Source of the DNA: Methylobacterium marchantiae
GTDB taxonomy: Bacteria; Pseudomonadota; Alphaproteobacteria; Rhizobiales; Beijerinckiaceae
Assembly: GCF_022179405.1 (NCBI RefSeq)
Contig: NZ_BPQT01000011.1
Location: forward strand, 1 to 64,000
Direction of reading: 5' to 3'
DNA: 64,000 nt
This document shows positions 8,324 through 18,199 of this stretch, one piece after another. The notes under the pieces are model-generated. The model saw only the letters and a list, made by a program, of their open reading frames with translations, ran no database searches and was not told the DNA's origin. The first letter of the stretch is position 1; the number at the start of each line of letters is the position of its first letter. A program made the translations under genes and the position numbers.

Positions 8324-9221
8324 AGAGCGACAGGGTCAGCCCGTCATGGGCGACGGTCCAGCCCTCGGCTTCCACGCGATCGCGCTCGGCGGAGCCCTCC
8401 ACCAGCACCGGATTGGTGTTGTTGATGTGGACGAAGACCCGGCGGCCGATCTCCACATCGGCGAGGGCCGCGATCGATCCGCCCTCTCCCGTCATCGGAA
8501 CATGGCCCATCCGCCAACCGGTCTTCACGCCGACCCCGGCGCGAATCATGTCGTCGTCGAGAAGCACGGTGCCGTCGAACAGCAGCGCGTCGACGCCCGC
8601 GATGCGCTGCTTCAGCCCGTCCGTCACGCGGGCGCAGCCGGGAATGTAGGCGAGGCGATGCCCGCCCGCCTCGATCATCGCGCCGACCGTGGTCTCGGTC
8701 TCGGCGCCGATCTCCATGGTCTCGTCCTCGAGCCAGAGCGGCACCTTGCCCGGCACCGCGAACAGCGTGACCGTCAGGCCGGGAACCGGTTCGAAGCCGC
8801 GATCGAGGGCGATCTTTTCGCGCGAGACCACATCGGCGGCCATGACGTCGAAGACGCGGTTGGCATTGACCGAATCGAGGATGCCGGAGGTGGCGTAGAG
8901 CGTGTAGGGCTGGCCCTCGCGCAGGGTGAGCAGCCCCGCCACGTGGTCGACATCGCCGTTGGTGAGGAGCACGGCGTGGATCGGCGAATGGCGAAGGCCC
9001 TCGCGCGGATGCATCGCCGGATTGTCGAAGAGTTGCTGCCGGATGTCCGGCGAGGCGTTCACCAGGAGCCAACGTTCGCCATCGGGCGACACGGCGATGC
9101 TCGACTGGGTCCGCGGCCGCACGCGGGAGGCATCCTCGCGGGCGAGGGAACAGATGGGGCAGCGGCAATTCCACTGGGGAAGGCCGCCGCCCGCGGCCGA
9201 GCCGAGGATCACGACATGCAT
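8322..9221 (-). CDS. pqqB: PqqB, metallo-beta-lactamase-fold protein of PQQ synthesis
   Basis: PqqB has been implicated in tyrosine hydroxylation of the cross-linked precursor or in PQQ transfer. The 299-residue product starts MHVVILGSAAGGGLPQWNC, contains the Cys-rich RCPICS turn, NGDVDHVAG as the modified metal motif of this subfamily, and ends with VFVHINNTNP, all typical for PqqB. The ATG is 43 nt downstream of the pqqA stop, so pqqA and pqqB are probably co-transcribed. Confidence 0.96.
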   Translation of the reverse strand: MHVVILGSAAGGGLPQWNCRCPICSLAREDASRVRPRTQSSIAVSPDGERWLLVNASPDIRQQLFDNPAMHPREGLRHSPIHAVLLTNGDVDHVAGLLTLREGQPYTLYATSGILDSVNANRVFDVMAADVVSREKIALDRGFEPVPGLTVTLFAVPGKVPLWLEDETMEIGAETETTVGAMIEAGGHRLAYIPGCARVTDGLKQRIAGVDALLFDGTVLLDDDMIRAGVGVKTGWRMGHVPMTGEGGSIAALADVEIGRRVFVHINNTNPVLVEGSAERDRVEAEGWTVAHDGLTLSL

Positions 9222-9264
9222 GGCTGAACCGGCGCTGCCTCGATCCTCAAGCGCGACGCATATC

Positions 9265-9354
9265 TCAGTTGAAGGTGTCGATCTCGGCCGACTCGTAGCT
9301 GGTGACTTCCATGCCGACACAGATCTCGGAAACGACGGGGGCAGCCCAGGTCAT
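9265..9354 (-). CDS. pqqA: PqqA, PQQ precursor peptide
   Basis: A 29-residue ribosomal peptide whose Glu and Tyr side chains become the PQQ skeleton. It starts MTWAAPVVSEICVG and has the invariant E-x3-Y as EVTSY, with Glu16 and Tyr20. GGAGAAA lies six nt upstream of the ATG. The gene is far below usual gene-finding length limits and is easily missed. It leads the run pqqA-pqqB-pqqCD-pqqE. Confidence 0.95.
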   Translation of the reverse strand: MTWAAPVVSEICVGMEVTSYESAEIDTFN

Positions 9355-9533
9355 GGTGTTTCTCCTAAAAGGTTTCTTTGACGTCAGCAGCATCCGGATC
9401 CGGTTTTAAGAAGATCCTAAGACACTGACGGCGCAGTCATTTCTGTCGCGGGAGCTATATCGACAATTCCGCCGGACTCTTCAAGCGATAAATTGCCGGA
9501 TCGTCCCGGAACCCTCCGGAATCCGGCTTGGAC
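9355..9533 (-). promoter_or_regulatory. Leader and promoter region of pqqA
   Basis: This 179-nt gap between the response regulator gene and pqqA, both read leftward, must hold the pqqA promoter, because pqqA is strongly expressed in methylotrophs. It is richer in A and T than its neighbours. I cannot fix -35/-10 boxes with confidence. No factor-independent terminator for the upstream regulator gene is clear, so some read-through is possible. Confidence 0.5.
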
Positions 9534-10238
9534 TTAGTGTCGGAAATCTTGCCCGCGCAGATCGAGCATGAAGCCGCGGCCCCTCACGGTGACGATCACC
9601 GGGCCGCCGAAACGCACGAAATCGGACAGCTTGGTGCGCAGGTAACCGACGTAGACATCGACGACATTCAGCGAGAGCCCGCCCTGGCCCGCCCAGAGCT
9701 TGTCGAAGATGTCGCCGCGCGACACCGGCTGGTTGGCCTTGTCCATCAGGAGGGCGAGGAGCTCGGCCTCCCGCGGCGTGAGGCGCGCTGTCGCATCCCC
9801 CAGGGAGACCTGCCGGATGTTGAGATCGAGGACGAGTTTGCCGGCGGTGACGATGGTGCGCGGCTGGTCCGATTCCTTGCGGCGCAGGAGATGCGTCTGG
9901 AGGCGGGCGAGAAGCTCGTCGAAGACGAACGGCTTCACGATGTAGTCGTCGGCCCCCAGCGCCAGACCCTCGGCCCGGTCGCGGACCTCGTCGCGTGCAG
10001 AGAGAAACAGGATCGGGCCGGGATACCCGCCCTCGCGCAGGGAGCGGCAGACATCATGGCCCGAGCCGTCGGGCAGGGTGATGTCGAGGACGACGGCACC
10101 GGGCGCATCGTCGCGGGCGGAGGTGAGGGCGTCGTCGACGCAGCCGGCCACGCCCACGGAGAACCCCTCCGCCTCCAGACCCCGTGCCAGCATGGCCCGG
10201 ATGTCGCTGTCGTCCTCGACGATGAGCACACGCGTCAT
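9534..10238 (-). CDS. mxbM: OmpR-family response regulator, MxbM-like
   Basis: Receiver domain (about residues 1-115) with the acidic pair EDD at 8-10, the phospho-acceptor Asp52 in LDITLPDG and Lys102 in VKPF, followed by an OmpR-type winged helix (about 135-230; LTPREAELLALL, VDVYVGYLRTKL). It forms an operon with the histidine kinase upstream (four-base overlap). In Methylobacterium extorquens the pair next to pqqA is MxbDM, needed for mxa and pqq expression and for the mxa/xox switch; position and family match, so I use that name. The alternative is an unrelated OmpR pair. Confidence 0.85.
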   Translation of the reverse strand: MTRVLIVEDDSDIRAMLARGLEAEGFSVGVAGCVDDALTSARDDAPGAVVLDITLPDGSGHDVCRSLREGGYPGPILFLSARDEVRDRAEGLALGADDYIVKPFVFDELLARLQTHLLRRKESDQPRTIVTAGKLVLDLNIRQVSLGDATARLTPREAELLALLMDKANQPVSRGDIFDKLWAGQGGLSLNVVDVYVGYLRTKLSDFVRFGGPVIVTVRGRGFMLDLRGQDFRH

Positions 10239-11848
10239 GCGACGCCTTCCTTCCGCTTCGTTTCCTCTGGAGCCCCGGAATCGAGGTCGAGGACGGGCAG
10301 GACGAGCGTCACGCGCGCGCCTTTCCCATCCTCGCCCGATCCGAGGCCGATCGTTCCATCATGGCGCTCCGTTACCCAACGCGCCAGTGCCAAGCCGATG
10401 CCGAAGCCGGATTCGCCCGAATGGCCTTCCCGTCGGAAGCGCTCGAACAGGTCCGCGCCGGCTTCCGGAAAGCCCGCCCCGTCATCCGTCACCGTGATCG
10501 CGGCGGAGATCCCGTCCTCCACGGCGAGCGCGACGGTGACCCGCGTCAGCCCGGTCGCGTGCCGCAGGGCGTTGTCGATGAGGCTCTCCACCACCTGGCG
10601 CAGCCATTCCCGGTCGGCCAGGAGCGTGACGTCGCGCCGGGCCGGTTCGAGGGTGAGGCTCACCCTCCGGCGCGTGGCCTCCGAGGCCGCGCTGTCCACC
10701 GCGTCGGTGAGGATGGCGACGGCGCCGGTGGCGCGGCGGTCGAGTTCGATCTGGCCGGATTCCGACCGGGCGACCCGCAGCAGGTCCTCGACGCGGCGCT
10801 GCAGGCGGAGTGCCCGCTTGCGGATGGTGGAGAAGACCGGCGCATGGTCGACTCCGGCTCGTCCGGCCGAGCGGGCCGCGATGTCGCATTCGCCGAGGAT
10901 CACGGTGAGCGGGGTGCGCAATTCGTGGCTGACATCGGCGAAGAAGCGCCGGCGCGAGCGGTCCACCGCCTCGAGGCGCTCGTTGGCGGCGCGCAGGTCG
11001 GTGGTCCGCGCCTCCACCGTGTCTTCGAGGGCGGCACGGTCGGCGGCCAGCCGCCCTTCGCGCCGGGCGAGGCGGGCGGCCATGCGGTTGAAGTTCGCGA
11101 CCAGCAGCCCGAGTTCGTCGCGGGTCGCCACCGAGAGCCGCGTATCGAGCTCACCGCGCCCGACCGCGCCCGCCGCCTGGCGCACCGCCTCGATCCGCGC
11201 CAGGGTCGGCCGGGTCACCGCCCGGTAGAGGACGAAGACCAGGACCAGGGCCAGGACGACGGCGGCGAGCGACGCGATGCGCAGGGTCGAAGAGAGCTGG
11301 CGCGCCTCGTCCGATCCCGCGATCATCGAGCGGCGCTCCACCTCGATGAGGAAGGAGAGCGGCTGGCCGGTCATGGCGCCGAACCCGTTCAGCGCGCCGC
11401 GGATGGAGTTGCGCCGCTGCTCCTCCTCCGATTGGCGCAGGACCTGGGAGACCTGCCGGTCGAGGATGGCCCGCGCCGAGCGGAGCTGGGCCAGCGGCCG
11501 CGTGCGCGCGGCGTATTGCATCCGGTCGAGGGGATCGTCGCTGACGGCGATGCTCTTGCCCAGCGCCTCGTCGACGGCGACGAGCGCCCGGTCGACATTG
11601 GTGCGGGCGATGGCGAGACCTTCGGGCTGGGCGTCCGGATTGCTCACGGTCTCCAGCGCGGCGAGACCGTACTGGGTCATGCGGCCGGACAGTTCCACCA
11701 GGAGTTCGAGCCGCGCCTGCGCCGCCAGCGTCCGGTCGATGGTGCGCTCGGCCGCACCGATGGAGCCCAGCACCCCGAGTGCCGCCAGGACGACCAGCAA
11801 CGCGGCGCCGCCGAGCAGCAGCGCGAACCTGACCTTCAGAGAGCGCAT
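10235..11848 (-). CDS. mxbD: Sensor histidine kinase, MxbD-like
   Basis: Membrane sensor of 537 residues: TM1 at about 8-30, a periplasmic helical domain to about 190, TM2 (ASLAAVVLALVLVFVLY), a HAMP linker, a short coiled coil, then the kinase core with the H-box FADVSHELRTPL, N-box SLIDNALRHA and the G-boxes DDGAGF and FGIGLALARW. Its stop overlaps the start of the regulator gene. The signal sensed by the periplasmic domain is not known. Named by position beside pqqA and its partner. Confidence 0.84.
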   Translation of the reverse strand: MRSLKVRFALLLGGAALLVVLAALGVLGSIGAAERTIDRTLAAQARLELLVELSGRMTQYGLAALETVSNPDAQPEGLAIARTNVDRALVAVDEALGKSIAVSDDPLDRMQYAARTRPLAQLRSARAILDRQVSQVLRQSEEEQRRNSIRGALNGFGAMTGQPLSFLIEVERRSMIAGSDEARQLSSTLRIASLAAVVLALVLVFVLYRAVTRPTLARIEAVRQAAGAVGRGELDTRLSVATRDELGLLVANFNRMAARLARREGRLAADRAALEDTVEARTTDLRAANERLEAVDRSRRRFFADVSHELRTPLTVILGECDIAARSAGRAGVDHAPVFSTIRKRALRLQRRVEDLLRVARSESGQIELDRRATGAVAILTDAVDSAASEATRRRVSLTLEPARRDVTLLADREWLRQVVESLIDNALRHATGLTRVTVALAVEDGISAAITVTDDGAGFPEAGADLFERFRREGHSGESGFGIGLALARWVTERHDGTIGLGSGEDGKGARVTLVLPVLDLDSGAPEETKRKEGVA

Positions 11849-11941
11849 CGCGTATGGCCGCCCGTGTCTCGCCGTTCCCTCAGGCGGGAGCGATAGCGCA
11901 ATCCGCCACGGCGTCCAGACCCATCGGGCAGGGGCGGGTGC

Positions 11942-12148
11942 TCACAGGTCCTTGGGCAGGCTCTCCCGCGTCGCGCAGCGCCAGCGCGTCACGTGCCATT
12001 CGGGGTGGGTTTCCTGCCAGGTGGCCAGCGCGCTCTGCGCGGTGCGCAGGCAGATGAACGGGTTCGTCGCCTCGTAGGACAGGGAGATCCTGTCCTCCTT
12101 GCACTGGGACGGCTGGGCCGCGAGACAGATGGAGAGCAGGATCAGCAT
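11942..12148 (-). CDS. Small secreted Cys-containing protein, unknown
   Basis: A 68-residue product beginning with a short hydrophobic leader (MLILLSICLAAQ) and carrying Cys in SQCKED, PFICLRT and RWRCATR. The TAQSALATWQETHPEWHV part is rich in Trp and looks like a conserved small rhizobial/Methylobacterium family, but I cannot name it. The frame extends further upstream; the ATG used here places the hydrophobic leader at the N-terminus. Confidence 0.6.
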   Translation of the reverse strand: MLILLSICLAAQPSQCKEDRISLSYEATNPFICLRTAQSALATWQETHPEWHVTRWRCATRESLPKDL

Positions 12149-12221
12149 GGGGCAAAAGCCTCGCCTGACGCGGACAATACGGCAATGGTCGGCCAGACCG
12201 CCGGGGCGCGCAAGAGGGGCT

Positions 12222-12270
12222 CGATGACGCGTCTCTCCTCCCCGCGATGGAGAGACGAGACGCGTCATCG
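12222..12270. repeat. Perfect 14-bp inverted repeat downstream of topA
   Basis: CGATGACGCGTCTC and its exact complement face each other over a 21-nt spacer that itself holds a short TCTCTCC/GGAGAGA pair. It lies just after the topA stop and may end that transcript, but no T-run follows on the minus strand, so an alternative is a stem that protects the 3' end. Confidence 0.5.
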
Positions 12271-12283
12271 ACGGGCCGACGGA

Positions 12284-15061
12284 TCAGGCCTTCTTGCGCG
12301 AGGCCACCTTCGCCGCCGGCTTCTTGGCAGCGGTCGTGGTCGTGCTCGTGGTCTTGGCGGCCGTGGTCTTCGCCGCCGTCCCGGCCGCTTCCTCGGTGCC
12401 CGCCGCCTTGGTCGCCGCCTTCTTCGCGGGAGCCTTCGCCGCCCCCGCCTTGGCGGTGGTCTTCGTCGCTGTGGCCTTCTTGGCGGTCTTGCGGGCCGGC
12501 GCCTTCTTCTTGCCGCCGCCCGCCGCCTCGCGGGCGGCGATCAGTTCGAGCGCCTGTGGCAGGGCGATGTCCTCGGCGGCCATGGTCTTCGGCAGGGTCG
12601 CGTTGGTGGTGCCGTCGGTGACATAGGGACCGTACTTGCCCGACTTCACCACGATGTCCTTGCCGGTCTCGGGATGGGTACCGAGCGACCGGCCGGGATC
12701 GGAGGCCGGGCCGCGGCGTCCGCCGCCCTGCTCCTTGGCGACGATCAGGTCGATGGCGCGGTTGGCGCCGATCTCCAGCACGTCGTCGTCGCGGCCGAGA
12801 TTGGCGTACATCTTCCCGTGCTGCACGTAAGGACCGAACCGGCCGAGATTGGCCAGGATCGGCTCGCCGCTCTCGGGGTGCCTGGCCACCTCGCGGGGGA
12901 GAGAGAGCAGGCGCAGGGCCTTTTCCAGATCCACCGCGGAGGGAGCGAGCCCCTTCGGCAGCGACGAGCGCTTGGGTTTCTCCGCGCCCTTTTCCGTCGA
13001 GGCTTCGCCGAGCTGGACGAAGGGGCCGAAGCGGCCGTCCCTGATCGTCACGGGCAGGCCGCTGACGGGATCGTTGCCGAGCACGCGGGTGCCGGGCTGG
13101 CCGCCATTCTCCGACGAGCCGTCGCCCTCGCCCTCGACGCCGGAGGCGGCGAGCTGGCGGGTGTACTTGCACTCGGGGTAGTTCGAGCAGCCGACGAAGG
13201 CGCCGAACTTGCCGAGCTTGAGCGAGAGCTGTCCCGAGCCGCAGGTCGGGCAGGTGCGCGGGTTCGAGCCGTCCGCCTTCTCGGGGAAGATATGCGCCCC
13301 GAGGAGATCGTTCAGCGCATCCAGCACCTCGGTGACCCGCAGCTCCTTGGTGCCGGAGATCGCGGCCGAGAAGTCCCGCCAGAAATCGCGCAGCACCTCG
13401 CGCCAGTCGATCTCGGCATTCGAGACCCGGTCGAGCTGCGTCTCGAGATCGGCGGTGAAATCGTACTCGACATAGCGCTTGAAGAAGCTCTCGAGGAAGC
13501 CGGTGACGAGGCGGCCCTTGTCCTCGGCCACCAGCCGCTTCTTCTCGATCTTCACGTATTCGCGGTCGCGCAGCGTCTGCAGCACGGCGGCATAGGTGGA
13601 GGGCCGGCCGATGCCGAGTTCCTCCATCCGCTTGACGAGGCTCGCCTCGGAATAGCGCGGCGGCGGCTCGGTGAAATGCTGGGTCGAGACGATGCGCTCG
13701 CGCTTCAGCGCGTCGCCGGCCGTCATCGGCGGCAGGCGCTTGCCGTCCTCGTCCTCCTCGTCGTCCTTGCCCTCCTGGTAGAGGGTGAGGAAGCCGTCGA
13801 ACTTCACCACCTGTCCGGTGGCGCGCAGCTCGATCCTGCGCGGACCGACCGAGGCGACGATGTCGACGGTGGTGCGCTCCAGCTCGGCCGATTCCATCTG
13901 GCTCGCCACGGTGCGGGTCCAGATCAGGTCGTAGAGCCTGGCCTGCTCAGCATCCACATAGCGGGCTACGGATTTCGGTAGCCGGCTCATGTCCGTCGGG
14001 CGGACCGCTTCGTGCGCCTCCTGCGCGTTCTTGGCCTTGACGCTGTATTTGCGCGGCACGCCCGGCAGGTAGCGCTCGCCGTATTCCTTGCCGATGACGC
14101 GGCGGGCATCGGCGATGGCCTCGGGCGCCATGTCGACGCCGTCGGTCCGCATGTAGGTGATGAGGCCCACCGTCTCGCCGCCGATCTCGACGCCCTCGTA
14201 CAGCTTCTGGGCGGCGCGCATGGTCTGGGCGGGGGCGAGGCCGAGCTTGCGCGAGGCCTCCTGCTGGAGCGTCGAGGTGGTGAAGGGCGGGGCCGGGTGG
14301 CGCTTGGCCGGCTTGGCCTCGACGCTGCCGACCTGGAAGGTCGCGAGTTCGAGGTCGCGCTTGAACGCGGCGGCTTCGTCGCCGGTGCCGACGTCGAGGC
14401 GCTGGATGCGCTTGCCGTCGGCGCCCACGAGACGGGCCTCGAACACGGCGCCGTCCTGGGTCACCAGGGTCGCCACCAGCGACCAGTATTCACGGGGGCG
14501 GAACGTCTCGATCTCGCGCTCGCGCTCGCAGACGAGGCGCAGGGCGACGGACTGGACGCGGCCGGCCGAACGGGCGCCCGGCAGCTTGCGCCACAGGACC
14601 GGCGAGAGGTTGAAGCCGACGAGATAGTCCAGCGCCCGGCGCGCCAGATAGGCGTCCACTAGGGCCTGGTCGATCTGGCGCGGGTTGCGCATGGCGGTGT
14701 CCACCGCCGCCTTGGTGATGGCGTTGAAGGTGACGCGCTCGATCGGCATGCCCTTGATCGCCTTGCGGGCGTTCAAGGCCTCGACCACGTGCCAGGAGAT
14801 GGCCTCGCCCTCGCGATCCGGATCGGTGGCGAGGATCAGGCCGTCGGCCCCCTTCAGCGCCCTGACGATCTCCGAGACGCGCTTCGAGCCGCGATCGTCC
14901 AGCTCCCACAGCATGCGGAAATCCGCCTCCGGGTCGACGGAGCCGTCCTTGGCCGGAAGGTCGCGGATATGGCCGAACGAGGCGAGCACCTCGTAGTCGC
15001 GGCCGAGATATTTGTTGATCGTCTTGGCCTTGGCCGGCGACTCGACGACGACGACTTTCAT
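12284..15061 (-). CDS. topA: DNA topoisomerase I (type IA)
   Basis: Relaxes negative supercoils. The 925-residue product starts with the Toprim domain (MKVVVVESPAKAKTI; later DPDREGEAI) and has the active Tyr303 in LITYMRTDG. A C4 zinc ribbon near residues 595-622 (CPTCGSG to SNYPEC) is followed by further repeats of the type I C-terminal domain without Cys (PVSGLPVTIRDGRFGPFVQ and two like it). The tail is a Lys/Ala/Thr-rich extension, common in alphaproteobacteria, that probably binds DNA or RNA. Upstream 234 nt hold no gene I can support. Confidence 0.97.
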   Translation of the reverse strand: MKVVVVESPAKAKTINKYLGRDYEVLASFGHIRDLPAKDGSVDPEADFRMLWELDDRGSKRVSEIVRALKGADGLILATDPDREGEAISWHVVEALNARKAIKGMPIERVTFNAITKAAVDTAMRNPRQIDQALVDAYLARRALDYLVGFNLSPVLWRKLPGARSAGRVQSVALRLVCEREREIETFRPREYWSLVATLVTQDGAVFEARLVGADGKRIQRLDVGTGDEAAAFKRDLELATFQVGSVEAKPAKRHPAPPFTTSTLQQEASRKLGLAPAQTMRAAQKLYEGVEIGGETVGLITYMRTDGVDMAPEAIADARRVIGKEYGERYLPGVPRKYSVKAKNAQEAHEAVRPTDMSRLPKSVARYVDAEQARLYDLIWTRTVASQMESAELERTTVDIVASVGPRRIELRATGQVVKFDGFLTLYQEGKDDEEDEDGKRLPPMTAGDALKRERIVSTQHFTEPPPRYSEASLVKRMEELGIGRPSTYAAVLQTLRDREYVKIEKKRLVAEDKGRLVTGFLESFFKRYVEYDFTADLETQLDRVSNAEIDWREVLRDFWRDFSAAISGTKELRVTEVLDALNDLLGAHIFPEKADGSNPRTCPTCGSGQLSLKLGKFGAFVGCSNYPECKYTRQLAASGVEGEGDGSSENGGQPGTRVLGNDPVSGLPVTIRDGRFGPFVQLGEASTEKGAEKPKRSSLPKGLAPSAVDLEKALRLLSLPREVARHPESGEPILANLGRFGPYVQHGKMYANLGRDDDVLEIGANRAIDLIVAKEQGGGRRGPASDPGRSLGTHPETGKDIVVKSGKYGPYVTDGTTNATLPKTMAAEDIALPQALELIAAREAAGGGKKKAPARKTAKKATATKTTAKAGAAKAPAKKAATKAAGTEEAAGTAAKTTAAKTTSTTTTAAKKPAAKVASRKKA

Positions 15062-15295
15062 GTGCGGATCAGCCTCTCGTCAGTGCCCGAGCAGCCGCCG
15101 GGCCTCGCAGCCGGCAGGGTTCGCACCCGCCGAGGCTCACAAATTATGTGCAAGACTTGAAACGTGGCCTGACACCGTGGCCGGCTCGGCGCTGGGCGTG
15201 GGACAAGTGGGTCAAGGGCACGGGGTTGTCAAATCGGCGGCGCACGACGCCGTTGCAAGCCCATCTGGAAGCCCGCTTCCGGATCGAAGCCTCCG

Positions 15296-16186
15296 TCAGA
15301 TCCCCGCATACCATTCGTAGCCGCGATCTTCCCAATAGCCGCCCTGGCCGTCGCCGATCCCGGACAGGCTGTCCACCACCTCGATCCGCATGACGTATTT
15401 GGCTTGCTTGTAGCCGAGCTGGCGCTCGACCCGCAGGCGCAGGGGGGCGCCGTTCGAGACGGGCAGGGGCTTGCCGTTCATGTCGTAGGCGAGGATCGTC
15501 TGCGGGTGGAAGGCGTCGGTGAGGTCGATGCTCTCATAGTACCGGATCGGCCGGCCGGCCGGGCCGCCAGCGGCATCGGCCGCGTCGGTGGCCTTGCCTT
15601 CGGCGCCGCCCGAGGTGTCGGCATCGGAAGATGTGGCCTCCTCCGCCTCCTCGCCGCCTTCGAGACCGCCGCCGGCCATCTCCATCGTGTCGGCACAATG
15701 GAAGACGACGTAGCGCGCATTCGGCTTCAGCCTCGCCCGGGTCAGGAGTTCGCCGAGGGGCACGCCCGTCCACTTGCCGATGGCGCTCCATCCCTCGACG
15801 CAATCGTGCCGGGTGATCTGGGTCCGCGCGGGCAGGGCGCGCAATTCGGCCAGCGACAGGTCCTGAGGCTGCTCGACCAGGCCGTCGATCCGGAGGCCGA
15901 AGCGCGCGAAACCGGCCTTCGCCAGTGCCTTGTAGCCCCTGTCCTGAGGGTCGATCGTGCCGTTCGGCTTGAACCAGGGCGAGATGTCGCTCTCGGAAAA
16001 CTCGCGGGCGAGGGAGGTCGGCGTGAGGAGCAGGCGCTGTACGAACAGGTTGGCATCCTCGCCGAGCTTCAGCGTGCGCCGGCCCCACTCGGTGCCGGCG
16101 ATGCGGTCGCAGCCGCCGAGGAAGGCGGCACTCAGCAGGCCGGCCGCGCCGGTCAGGATGCCGCGGCGGTTCGGAGGGCGCGTCAT
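15296..16186 (-). CDS. Tat-exported molybdopterin oxidoreductase (sulfite-oxidase/MsrP fold) with acidic insert
   Basis: Catalytic molybdoenzyme of the sulfite oxidase fold, probably exported by Tat ([11 protein letters not shown]) and possibly lipid-anchored (LGGC at about 23-26). Cys129 in HDCVEGW is the expected Mo ligand; [10 protein letters not shown] and [14 protein letters not shown] are also typical. Residues about 172-211 are an Ala/Gly/Glu/Asp-rich insertion not expected in the family. The stop of the cytochrome b gene overlaps its start by four bases, so the two form an enzyme-electron carrier pair. The substrate is unknown; methionine sulfoxide or sulfite are possible. Confidence 0.85.
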   Translation of the reverse strand: MTRPPNRRGILTGAAGLLSAAFLGGCDRIAGTEWGRRTLKLGEDANLFVQRLLLTPTSLAREFSESDISPWFKPNGTIDPQDRGYKALAKAGFARFGLRIDGLVEQPQDLSLAELRALPARTQITRHDCVEGWSAIGKWTGVPLGELLTRARLKPNARYVVFHCADTMEMAGGGLEGGEEAEEATSSDADTSGGAEGKATDAADAAGGPAGRPIRYYESIDLTDAFHPQTILAYDMNGKPLPVSNGAPLRLRVERQLGYKQAKYVMRIEVVDSLSGIGDGQGGYWEDRGYEWYAGI

Positions 16187-17133
16187 CGGATCTTTCCCGA
16201 ATCGGAGGTCCTGGTCGTCTCGATCACGAACCAGCCGGTGACCATGCCGCGCAGGTTGTTCCAGACGCCCGAGACCAGCACGAGCACGACATGGACGAGG
16301 GTGAACAGCACCAGGAGGTTCATCACGATGAAATGAACCGTCCGCGCCGATTGCCGGCCGCCGAACAGGGCGGGCAGGGGCAGCACCGCGTTGAAACCCG
16401 GCGACATGGCGAGGCCCGTGAGCAGCATCAGCGGCAGGAGCAGGACGATGACGACGAAATAGGTCATCTTCTGCAGCACGTTGTAGCGCTTGGCCTCCTC
16501 GCCTCGCGGGAATCTGAGCGTCAGGTGCTCGCGGACCGAGGTGCCGAAATCCCGTATCTGATCCCTCTGGGGGACGATCCGGCGGCGCAGCTGGCCGCTC
16601 TCGATCCCGTAGAGGAGATAGATCAGCCCGTTGATGACGAAGGCCCAGGCGAACAGGAAGTGCCAGCGGCGCCCGGTGGCGAGGTCCTGGTTCGCCGGCA
16701 GGGTGATCCAGGCGGGGAAGGCCCGGCTCGCCTGCGCGCCCTGAAAGGCCGAGAGGCCGAGCCAGCCGGTGGTATCGAAGGTATGGCCGCCGACCGTGAC
16801 GATGCCCCGCGCGGTGCCCTGCGGCGTCTCGTCGTCGGCGATGGCGGCGAGCGGCGTGTCGAAATGCGAGGCCGAGCCCCAGTACAGCGCCGGATGGGCG
16901 TTGAAGATCTGCAGCCCGCTCATCAGCAGCACCACGAGGCAGACGAGGTTGATCCAGTGCGCGGCCCGGATCACCAGAGGATGGCGGAAGGACCAGCGGC
17001 GGCGGACCGTCTCGATCCGCTCATGCGCTCGTTTCGTGGTGCTCGCGGCCAAGGGGCGGACTCCGGAATCGACAGGTCGAACCCCATCCGGGAACCCGGG
17101 ATGGGCGTGGGCTGTGACGGGACTACGAGCCAC
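16183..17133 (-). CDS. Cytochrome b561-type membrane subunit, partner of the molybdoenzyme
   Basis: Integral membrane haem b protein with four to five hydrophobic segments ([72 protein letters not shown]) and conserved His residues (RAAHWIN, RRWHFLF, RTVHF, LVHV) for two haems. It should pass electrons between the quinone pool or a c-type carrier and the adjacent molybdoenzyme. The GTG start chosen has a weak ribosome site; an in-frame TTG at 17052 has GGAG eight nt upstream and may be the true start, which would drop 27 residues. Confidence 0.85.
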   Translation of the reverse strand: MARSPVTAHAHPGFPDGVRPVDSGVRPLAASTTKRAHERIETVRRRWSFRHPLVIRAAHWINLVCLVVLLMSGLQIFNAHPALYWGSASHFDTPLAAIADDETPQGTARGIVTVGGHTFDTTGWLGLSAFQGAQASRAFPAWITLPANQDLATGRRWHFLFAWAFVINGLIYLLYGIESGQLRRRIVPQRDQIRDFGTSVREHLTLRFPRGEEAKRYNVLQKMTYFVVIVLLLPLMLLTGLAMSPGFNAVLPLPALFGGRQSARTVHFIVMNLLVLFTLVHVVLVLVSGVWNNLRGMVTGWFVIETTRTSDSGKIR

Positions 17134-17241
17134 GGGGCGGAAAGGTTACACGCCGCATGCAGTCCGCGGGGCGCGGCCGACCGGCGGCGCGCCCGCCTCC
17201 TTGCCGCTCCCCCTTCCTCTCCCTATAGCCATGGTCCCAGA

Positions 17242-18186
17242 ATGACCGTCGCATCCCGTTCCTTTCCCCATCGGCATCTCCTCGGCATCGAGGGGCTGAC
17301 GCGCCCCGATATCGAGGCCCTCCTCGACCGGGCGGAGGATGCCGTGGCGCTGTCGCGGCAGGTGGAGAAGAAGCGCACGATCCTGCGCGGCCGCACCCAG
17401 ATCAACCTGTTCTTCGAGCCCTCCACCCGCACGCAGAGCTCGTTCGAACTCGCCGGCAAGCGGCTGGGCGCCGACGTGATGAACATGTCGGTGGCTTCCT
17501 CCTCGGTGAAGAAGGGCGAGACCCTCATCGACACGGCGGCGACGCTCAATGCCATGCGGCCCGACATCATCGTCGTGCGCCACCATTCGGCCGGGGCGGT
17601 GCATCTCCTCGCCCGCAAGGTCGATTGCGCCGTGGTCAATGCCGGCGACGGCGCCCACGAGCACCCGACCCAGGCGCTCCTCGACGCGCTCACGATCCGC
17701 CGCAACAAGGGCCGGATCGAGGGCTTGCGCGTGGCGATCTGCGGCGACGTCCTGCATTCCCGCGTCGCCCGGTCCAACATCATCCTGCTCCAGGCGATGG
17801 GGGCGAGGGTTCGTGTCATCGGCCCCTCGACGCTGCTCCCCACCGGGATCGAGCGTTTCGGCGTCGAGGTCTTCACCGACATGCGCAAGGGTCTGGAGGG
17901 CTGCGACATCGTGATGATGCTGCGCCTCCAGCGCGAGCGCATGAACGGCTCCTTCGTGCCCTCGGTGAAGGAGTATTTCCGCTATTTCGGCCTCGACGCC
18001 GACAAGCTGGCCCTGGCGAGCCCCGACGCCCTGGTGATGCATCCGGGACCCATGAACCGCGGCGTCGAGATCTCGTCCGAGATCGCCGACGGGGCGCAAT
18101 CCCTCATCCGCGAGCAGGTGGAGATGGGCGTCGCCGTGCGCATGGCGGTGCTCGAAGCCCTCGCGACGCATCTGCCGAACGCGTGA
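17242..18186 (+). CDS. pyrB: Aspartate carbamoyltransferase, catalytic chain
   Basis: Second step of pyrimidine synthesis, joining carbamoyl phosphate and aspartate. The 314-residue product has the carbamoyl-phosphate motif [13 protein letters not shown] (Ser61-Thr64), [10 protein letters not shown] and the C-terminal MHPGPMNRG. The strand switch at its 5' end, with a minus-strand gene ending 108 nt away, places its promoter in that gap. A hicAB module separates it from pyrC. Confidence 0.97.
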   Translation: MTVASRSFPHRHLLGIEGLTRPDIEALLDRAEDAVALSRQVEKKRTILRGRTQINLFFEPSTRTQSSFELAGKRLGADVMNMSVASSSVKKGETLIDTAATLNAMRPDIIVVRHHSAGAVHLLARKVDCAVVNAGDGAHEHPTQALLDALTIRRNKGRIEGLRVAICGDVLHSRVARSNIILLQAMGARVRVIGPSTLLPTGIERFGVEVFTDMRKGLEGCDIVMMLRLQRERMNGSFVPSVKEYFRYFGLDADKLALASPDALVMHPGPMNRGVEISSEIADGAQSLIREQVEMGVAVRMAVLEALATHLPNA

Positions 18187-18199
18187 GCCGGGGCGTACC

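Noticed and set aside
9534-11848. Reading the two-component pair as a generic OmpR system unrelated to methanol
   Set aside because: Possible, but position directly upstream of pqqA and the gene order match MxbM-MxbD of Methylobacterium, so the specific name was kept with reduced confidence.
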